Shown piece after piece: positions 58,994 through 64,000 of a stretch of 64,000 bases of DNA; the first letter of the stretch is position 1, and each line of letters begins with the position of its first letter. Source of the stretch: Hornefia porci (GTDB lineage Bacteria; Bacillota; Clostridia; Peptostreptococcales; Anaerovoracaceae); contig NZ_MJIE01000001.1 of assembly GCF_001940235.1 (NCBI RefSeq), positions 806,001 through 870,000 of the forward strand. The letters run 5' to 3'. Below the pieces are notes generated by a model. That model searched no databases, was not told the DNA's origin, and saw nothing but the letters and a program-made list of their open reading frames with translations. Both the position numbers and the translations under genes were made by a program.

Positions 58994-60013
58994 CTAGTGT
59001 GTATATATAGTTTTGGTCTTACCCTTCGAATAAATTTTCTTTCCCTTAACGGTCTTATATGTACGTACCGTCACTTCATACGTTGCGTGCCGCTTAAGCC
59101 CAGTAATATTTAAAGAATTACGTTTTTTACCTTTGAACGTATAAGTGTCAATATGGCTTACAAAATAGCCGTCTTCAAAATCATCGTCCCAAACTATTCT
59201 ATTTACTGTAACTTTATATCCTGATACATCCTTACGAGTTTTCCACTTTACTTTAATAGATTTTTTATACCCTCTGCCACTTTTAAACTTTGTTCCTTTG
59301 GGTAAAATTTTAAAGGTCTTCTTTGTCTTTATAGTTCCAGAGTAATTTCCCTTGAACTTAAAAGTAAGGTATACTGTTCCAATTCCAACATTTTTGTTGT
59401 TGCTGTACTTATACGACACAGTATAATCTTCACCCTTTACCAATTGATACTGGCTAAACCACTCCTCCTCGTCCTCGTCATATTCCTTAAAATCTATCCC
59501 ATATTTTGGGTGTTTCGCTTTTCCATTATAAGTAGACTTATAGGTAGCATTTACCAAATCGTGACCATCTACCAAAAAAACTCCTAGTTCACTTTTTTTG
59601 ACCTTATACGGAGTTACCTCAAAAGGGATTTCTACCTTTCCATAGAAGGGACTCTCCCCGGTTACAATTACTTTACTTTCTCCCACTTCAGGGCTCCCTA
59701 TATCCATGCAGGTGCCATATGAGTGAAGAAAAATTTGTTCCCCAGAACTATTGATAATAGTAACAACTGCATCTTTAGAAAGATTAAACGATACCTCTGA
59801 AGGTTCGTCACACTTTACTGAGTCAAAGACTCCATAGCAACTTCCATAAAAAGGTTGATACACAAGATCTACATCTTCATCCAAATAAAAATTCCATGTA
59901 GTGAGATCATATTTGTCAACCTTATCTTCAGATGCAGTATCCGCAAATACGCACATACCGGAAACGAATATAACCAGCAATACTGTGCTCAGCATCAACA
60001 CAATTCTTTTCAT
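58994..60013 (-). CDS. Secreted protein with Ig-like and FN3-like domains (paralogue 2)
   Basis: 339 residues, same architecture as the neighbour: signal peptide MKRIVLMLSTVLLVIFVSGMCVFADT, beta-rich N-part, VSYKYSNNKNVGIGTVYLTFKFKGNYSGTIKTKKTFKILPKGTKF and a C-terminal VKWKTRKDVSGYKVTV ... LKRHATYEVTVRTYKTVKGKKIYS. The C-terminal third is strongly similar to paralogue 1 while the N-terminal parts differ, so they arose by duplication with diverged surfaces. 55 bases between the two genes. Confidence 0.78.
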   Translation of the reverse strand: MKRIVLMLSTVLLVIFVSGMCVFADTASEDKVDKYDLTTWNFYLDEDVDLVYQPFYGSCYGVFDSVKCDEPSEVSFNLSKDAVVTIINSSGEQIFLHSYGTCMDIGSPEVGESKVIVTGESPFYGKVEIPFEVTPYKVKKSELGVFLVDGHDLVNATYKSTYNGKAKHPKYGIDFKEYDEDEEEWFSQYQLVKGEDYTVSYKYSNNKNVGIGTVYLTFKFKGNYSGTIKTKKTFKILPKGTKFKSGRGYKKSIKVKWKTRKDVSGYKVTVNRIVWDDDFEDGYFVSHIDTYTFKGKKRNSLNITGLKRHATYEVTVRTYKTVKGKKIYSKGKTKTIYTH

Positions 60014-60142
60014 ATATTCCTCCCAACCAATACTTCAAAATTAGAACTTTCTCTAAATTAATAGTATCACCTCACGGGAGCACGTTCAACTAAAACTTAT
60101 CAAAGGCTGTACTTCTGTGACAAAAACATTACGTTACCATGA

Positions 60143-60171
60143 TTGCAAAAACACACTCTTGTGTATAAAAT
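60143..60171 (+). promoter_or_regulatory. Promoter of the PHP gene
   Basis: TTGCAA (60143-60148), 17-base spacer, TAAAAT (60166-60171), 25 bases before the ATG at 60197. Confidence 0.65.
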
Positions 60172-60196
60172 AAAAGACAAGAAAGAAGGTTTGCGT

Positions 60197-60985
60197 ATGA
60201 AATTTGATATGCACTGCCACACCAGAGAAGGATCTATTGATTCCCATGTGGCGATCAGAGAATATATTACGATTCTGAAAAGCCGGGGTTTCGGCGGGAT
60301 GCTGGTTACCGATCACGACTCATACCGGGGATACCGGTACTGGAAAAAGCATCAGGACACGATGCCGGAGGGTTTTGTTGTGCTGAAGGGGATTGAATAT
60401 GACACCCGGGACGCCGGGCATTTCATCGTCATCATGCCGGACGGCGTGAATGTGCGGTTGCTGTCGGTCCGCGGCATGCGCGCGGAGATTCTCTCCAAAC
60501 TGGTTCACCACTACGGAGGCATTCTGGGTCCGGCTCATCCATATGGAATGCGCAGCTCCAGCGCTATGTTCTTCCGCAAGATCCGAAAGCATCCGGAAAT
60601 CATGCGGCGCTTCGACTTCCTGGAAGGCTTCAACACCTGCGAGCTGGTGAGCGCGAACATCAAGGCCCGCGGTCTCGCCCGGGAATACGGTCTTCCCTGT
60701 ATCGGCGGCTCCGATTCCCACAAATCCATGTACGTGGGCACGGCGTTCACGGAATTTGACCGTGACATCACCTGCAACAACGACCTGATCGACTGCATCA
60801 AGAATAACGGGATTGTAGCCTTCGGCGGCAAAGAGCGGGCCTTCCTGCGGCACCATAACAAGCGCTACTGGAAGGTCACCAACTATACGCTGAAAACATT
60901 GAACCGGAGCGCCAGCCTGCTGTTGAAGCCTTACCGGAAGATTAAAGTCCTGCGGATGGGGCTCTACGACGAAAACATCGAATAG
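60197..60985 (+). CDS. PHP-domain metal-dependent phosphoesterase
   Basis: 262 residues from ATG 60197 (MKFDMHCHTREGSIDSHV), with GAAGG upstream. PHP motifs: HxH (MHCHT), MLVTDHDSYRGY (TDHD), GILGPAHPYGM (GxxHP), IGGSDSHKSMYVG (GSDSH). A three-metal site typical of nucleotide or histidinol phosphoesterases. Substrate unknown. C-terminal ~50 residues are basic (HHNKRYWKVTNYTLKTLNR). Convergent with the aminotransferase, 2 bases between stops. Confidence 0.9.
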   Translation: MKFDMHCHTREGSIDSHVAIREYITILKSRGFGGMLVTDHDSYRGYRYWKKHQDTMPEGFVVLKGIEYDTRDAGHFIVIMPDGVNVRLLSVRGMRAEILSKLVHHYGGILGPAHPYGMRSSSAMFFRKIRKHPEIMRRFDFLEGFNTCELVSANIKARGLAREYGLPCIGGSDSHKSMYVGTAFTEFDRDITCNNDLIDCIKNNGIVAFGGKERAFLRHHNKRYWKVTNYTLKTLNRSASLLLKPYRKIKVLRMGLYDENIE

Positions 60986-60987
60986 AT

Positions 60988-62187
60988 TTACCGGGTTTTC
61001 AGAGAATATTCCTCTGCGACCCGGCGGAATCCCGGCAGAGAATTCACAATCGTTTCATGGGCGACACAGTACGAGATCCGAATATATCCGGGACCGGCGA
61101 AGGCGCTGCCCGGAGTCACCAGGATGTGCTCCTTTTTCAGCCGTCCGACGAATTCGTCCTCATCCTCATCCGGAGATTTCACCCAGAGGTAAAACGCACC
61201 CCGGGGCTCCAGACAGTCGTATCCGGCCTCAGTCAGCCCGTCGTACAGCGTCCGCCCGTTCTTCTCATAGAAGTCGATGTCTGCCTTGGCGTCCAGGCAG
61301 CGGGTAATCGCCAGCTGAATCAGGGACGGTGCGTTGACGATTCCGATAATACGGTTGGCAATCGTCGCCGCCGTAATGAATTCCTGCGAATCATCCGACG
61401 CGTCGGGAACAAGAACATACCCGATCCGCTCCCCCGGCAGGGAAAGCGATTTACTGTAGGAATAACAGATAATCGTATTGTCGTAATAATCCGGGATATG
61501 CGGAACCTCTGCACCGCCGTAAACCAGTTCGCGGTACGGCTCGTCCGAAATCAGATAGATCGGATGTCCGATCCGCTCTGATTCCTCCGTCAGAATTTCC
61601 GCCAGCTGCCGGATCACCGTCTCCGGATAGACCACCCCCGTGGGATTGTTCGGCGTATTGACGATGACCGCCCTCGTCTTCTCCGTGACCGCCTTCCTCA
61701 GTCCTTCCGCATCCGGCAGGAAGGATCCGTCCGGCCGCGGTGCGACTTCCACCGTCCCGGCATAGAAATTTCCGATGTAATTTTTGTATTCCACAAAATA
61801 CGGTGCGAAGACGATGACCTCGTCCCCGGGATCCAGAATCGTTTTCAGCGCGACATTCAGCGCTGAGCCCGCCCCGGCGCTCATAATCACATTTTCCGCA
61901 CGATAGGCCGTGCCGTACCGTCGGTTCAGATCCTCCGCAATCGCCTGCCGCGTCTCCTCAAAGCCCGCGTTGGACATGTACCCGTGCACCCGGATCGGAT
62001 CCTCGTTCTGCAGAATATCGATAATGGCATCGCTGACCGCCCGGGGCGCCGGCACGTTGGGATTTCCCAGACTGAAATCATAGACGTTTTCCGGTCCCAC
62101 GACCTGCGCCATTTTCTTTCCTTCCTCGAACATCTGCCGGATCACAGAGTTTCCGGCAACTCTCGGTTTCATATTTTCCGCGATCAT
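60988..62187 (-). CDS. Pyridoxal-phosphate aminotransferase, class I/II
   Basis: 399 residues. PLP fold: DFSLGNPNVPAPRAVSDA, NVIMSAGAGSALNVALKT, NTPNNPTGVVYPE, ISDEPYRELVYGG and the Schiff-base Lys in ICYSYSKSLSLPGERIGYV. C-terminal GAFYLWVKSP and PGSAFAGPGYIRISYC. Located before iorB with a 4-base overlap (62184-62187), it probably removes the amino group from aromatic or branched amino acids to give 2-oxo acids for IorAB. Confidence 0.92.
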   Translation of the reverse strand: MIAENMKPRVAGNSVIRQMFEEGKKMAQVVGPENVYDFSLGNPNVPAPRAVSDAIIDILQNEDPIRVHGYMSNAGFEETRQAIAEDLNRRYGTAYRAENVIMSAGAGSALNVALKTILDPGDEVIVFAPYFVEYKNYIGNFYAGTVEVAPRPDGSFLPDAEGLRKAVTEKTRAVIVNTPNNPTGVVYPETVIRQLAEILTEESERIGHPIYLISDEPYRELVYGGAEVPHIPDYYDNTIICYSYSKSLSLPGERIGYVLVPDASDDSQEFITAATIANRIIGIVNAPSLIQLAITRCLDAKADIDFYEKNGRTLYDGLTEAGYDCLEPRGAFYLWVKSPDEDEDEFVGRLKKEHILVTPGSAFAGPGYIRISYCVAHETIVNSLPGFRRVAEEYSLKTR

Positions 62188-62762
62188 TTCATCTGCTCCT
62201 TTCCGACAGCGAACGCCTTCAGGTTAAGCTCGACGAACTTCTCCTTTACTGTTTTGCGGATGATCTCCTCCCAGTCGATATCATCCAGTCCCATAGCCTG
62301 CACCAGCGCGCCCAGCAGAATCACGTTGGCCGCCTTCACGTTACCCAGCTCTTCCGCCTTTCGGGACGCGTCGATGACCACCACCTTCTTCGCCGTCCTC
62401 TGCAGCTCTTCAATCACATCCGGCGCGTATTCCTCCTCTCCGGTCAGCACCGTCATTGAAGGAATCTCCTCACTGTTCACCACCACGGTTCCGTCCGCGC
62501 GGATGTAATCCAGATTCCTCAGCGCCTCCATCTTCTCAAAGGAAACGATGATGTCGGCGGTTCCCTTCTCGATTACCGGCGACCATACCCGCTCCCTGCT
62601 GTATCTCACCTGGGAGGTCACGTCTCCTCCCCGCTGGCTCATTCCGTGAATTTCGCTCATCTTCACGTCATAGCCTTCCTCCATCAGTCCGATGGTCAGC
62701 ATCTTTGCGGCAAGGATCGTTCCCTGTCCCCCGACTCCCGTCAGCAGTATATTCTTTGTCAT
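62184..62762 (-). CDS. iorB: Indolepyruvate:ferredoxin oxidoreductase beta subunit
   Basis: 192 residues. LLTGVGGQGTILAAKMLTIGLMEEGYDVKMSEIHGMSQRGGDVTSQVRY is the KGOR gamma-domain signature; VNVILLGALVQAMGL follows. Together with IorA it decarboxylates aryl-pyruvates (indolepyruvate, phenylpyruvate) to aryl-acetyl-CoA with reduction of ferredoxin. 6 bases after iorA. Confidence 0.94.
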   Translation of the reverse strand: MTKNILLTGVGGQGTILAAKMLTIGLMEEGYDVKMSEIHGMSQRGGDVTSQVRYSRERVWSPVIEKGTADIIVSFEKMEALRNLDYIRADGTVVVNSEEIPSMTVLTGEEEYAPDVIEELQRTAKKVVVIDASRKAEELGNVKAANVILLGALVQAMGLDDIDWEEIIRKTVKEKFVELNLKAFAVGKEQMK

Positions 62763-62768
62763 CTCTCC

Positions 62769-64000
62769 TTACCTCCCTGTTTCCTTTGTGATAGCGTCCA
62801 CAGGACATACCTGCATGCAGACGTCGCAGCCCACGCAATCCGCTCTGTTGATGCGCACCTTTTTCTCTTCCTTCTCAAAGATCAGCGCAGGGCATCCTGT
62901 ACCCATGCAGGCGCGGCATCCAATGCATTTCTCCGGATCCACCGTGTCCTTCGTGCTGAACAGACCGTCGAATTCCTCCAGATCTGCTTCAGAGAATTTC
63001 TTCAGTACACAGGGCCAGCGCGTGATGATTACTGACGGCTCCTTCAGAGGCAGAAATTCATCCAGCGCCGCATCCACCGCCGCAAGGTCGTTGGGGTCGA
63101 TCACCTTCACATGACGGATTCCGAGTGCCTTCACCAGCTCTTCTATGTCGATAACCGGCGCGGGCTCCATCTTCACGGTGAAGCCCGAACCCGGATTCTG
63201 CTGATGTCCCGTCATTCCCGTAATCCTGTTATCCAGAATGATATTAACGGTATCGCTTCCGTTGTACACCGTGTTGATCAGGGATTCCACTCCCGTATGG
63301 AAGAATGTGGAATCTCCCAGCACCGTCACTACCTTGCGATTCACTCCTGCGCGGTTGAACGCCTGCTGTGCTCCGTGGCCCACCGAGATGGATGCTCCCA
63401 TGCACACTGTGGAATTCATCGCATTATACGGTGCTCCCGCCGCCAGCGTGTAGCAGCCGATATCTCCGCTGATCATGATGTCCTTTCTCTTCCCCAGACG
63501 GTAGAACAGTCCTCTGTGAGGGCATCCCGCACAGAGCGACGGCGGTCTGCGGATCACCTTGCTCCGGTCGTATTCCACCTCCGGCAGCGTGCTCCCGGTC
63601 AGGCTCTTCCGCAGTACGTCGGGCGTCATCTCCCCGTAAGGCGGGAAGGTGTCTTTTCCGTGCACCTCAAATCCCAGCCTCTGGCAGAATTCCTCAATGT
63701 ACGGATCGTCTTCCTCCACGATGTACACCCGGTCCATTTTCTCACAGAATTCCCGGATCATCTTCTCCGGCAGCGGATTGGTGAATCCCAGCTTCAGGTA
63801 GGACGCCTCCTCACCGAACACCTCTCTGGCGTAATAATAGCTGACGCCGGAGGCGATCACGCCGGTCTTTGTTCCATTGATCTCCGCGTGGTTAAAGGGC
63901 GAGCGTTCACTGTACTCCGCAAGTTTCTTCATCCGCTCCTCGATCTGCACCCTGAGAATCCTCGAGTGCGCCGGCAGCGCCACATATTTCATCGGGTCCG
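62769..64000 (-). CDS. iorA: Indolepyruvate:ferredoxin oxidoreductase alpha subunit, partial (5' end outside)
   Basis: The frame is open to the right edge (codons before Met 63992 read Asp-Pro), so the gene extends beyond the window; the family is ~580-620 residues and ~410 are seen. Visible: RPPSLCAGCPHRGLFYRLGK, ISGDIGCYTLAAGAPYNAMNSTVCMGASIS (TPP-binding GDIGC), VLGDSTFFHTGVESLINTVYN (TPP Asp motif), and two C-terminal 4Fe-4S clusters: CIGCRACMGTGCP and CVGCDVCMQVCP. Oxidative decarboxylation of aryl-pyruvates. Confidence 0.95.
   Translation of the reverse strand, partial: DPMKYVALPAHSRILRVQIEERMKKLAEYSERSPFNHAEINGTKTGVIASGVSYYYAREVFGEEASYLKLGFTNPLPEKMIREFCEKMDRVYIVEEDDPYIEEFCQRLGFEVHGKDTFPPYGEMTPDVLRKSLTGSTLPEVEYDRSKVIRRPPSLCAGCPHRGLFYRLGKRKDIMISGDIGCYTLAAGAPYNAMNSTVCMGASISVGHGAQQAFNRAGVNRKVVTVLGDSTFFHTGVESLINTVYNGSDTVNIILDNRITGMTGHQQNPGSGFTVKMEPAPVIDIEELVKALGIRHVKVIDPNDLAAVDAALDEFLPLKEPSVIITRWPCVLKKFSEADLEEFDGLFSTKDTVDPEKCIGCRACMGTGCPALIFEKEEKKVRINRADCVGCDVCMQVCPVDAITKETGR

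Noticed and set aside
1..64000. CRISPR arrays, rRNA genes, restriction-modification or known anti-phage defence genes
   Set aside because: Searched by eye for regular spaced repeats and typical motifs; none seen in this window.

Overview
The window looks like a chromosomal segment of a GC-rich, low-oxygen member of the Clostridia (Firmicutes). The evidence is the alpha2-type glycyl-tRNA synthetase, pyruvate phosphate dikinase, indolepyruvate:ferredoxin oxidoreductase, solitary arginine deiminase, CarD and MtaB, together with strong AGGAGG ribosome binding sites. A family-level guess (Anaerovoracaceae or Lachnospiraceae-like) would be inference only.

Positions 1 to about 27,130 are most of a siphovirus-type, HK97-like prophage. 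The left end lies outside the window and cuts the holin gene. Read in the direction of transcription (minus strand, right to left), the order is: early region (Cro-like repressor, excisionase-like HTH protein, small Cys-rich proteins, ParB-like protein, HUH rolling-circle-type Rep, DUF1064 nuclease, SSB), a sigma-region-4-like late regulator, an HNH/P-loop kinase fusion, terminase, portal, protease, capsid, connector and neck proteins, major tail protein, tail chaperones joined by a clear -1 frameshift site, tape measure, baseplate/fibre proteins and holin. The plus strand carries the lysogeny part: CI-like repressor, a membrane-anchored cargo protein and the tyrosine integrase. A divergently transcribed small-RNA locus sits between cargo and integrase. 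The integrase lies next to tRNA-Ala(CGC), whose 3' end is the probable attachment site.

Positions 27,134 to 32,154 hold the tRNA and a tight minus-strand operon: OPT oligopeptide transporter, PqqD-family protein, small membrane protein and PepD dipeptidase. A MITE-like element follows, placed just downstream of ppdK. Positions 32,161 to 40,995 form a long housekeeping operon: phoH, ybeY, cdd, era, recO, a DUF4342-like protein, glyS, ppdK. Positions 41,077 to 46,751 hold a CAAX-type protease, rpsU-yqeY, an atypical polysaccharide deacetylase, a TIGR04076 protein, a HIT protein, mtaB and prmA.

Positions 46,925 to 49,234 carry a MerR regulator convergent with an MFS transporter whose promoter has the 19-bp spacer and palindrome typical of MerR-controlled promoters. 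Next come carD, small proteins, an isochorismatase-like hydrolase, arcA, an M20 amidohydrolase and a GNAT-flavodoxin fusion. A decayed IS (transposase with an in-frame amber codon and a frameshift) at 56,085-57,712 borders an AT-rich island with two tandem secreted paralogues. The window ends with a PHP phosphoesterase and an aminotransferase-iorB-iorA module for amino acid oxidation; iorA is cut by the right edge.
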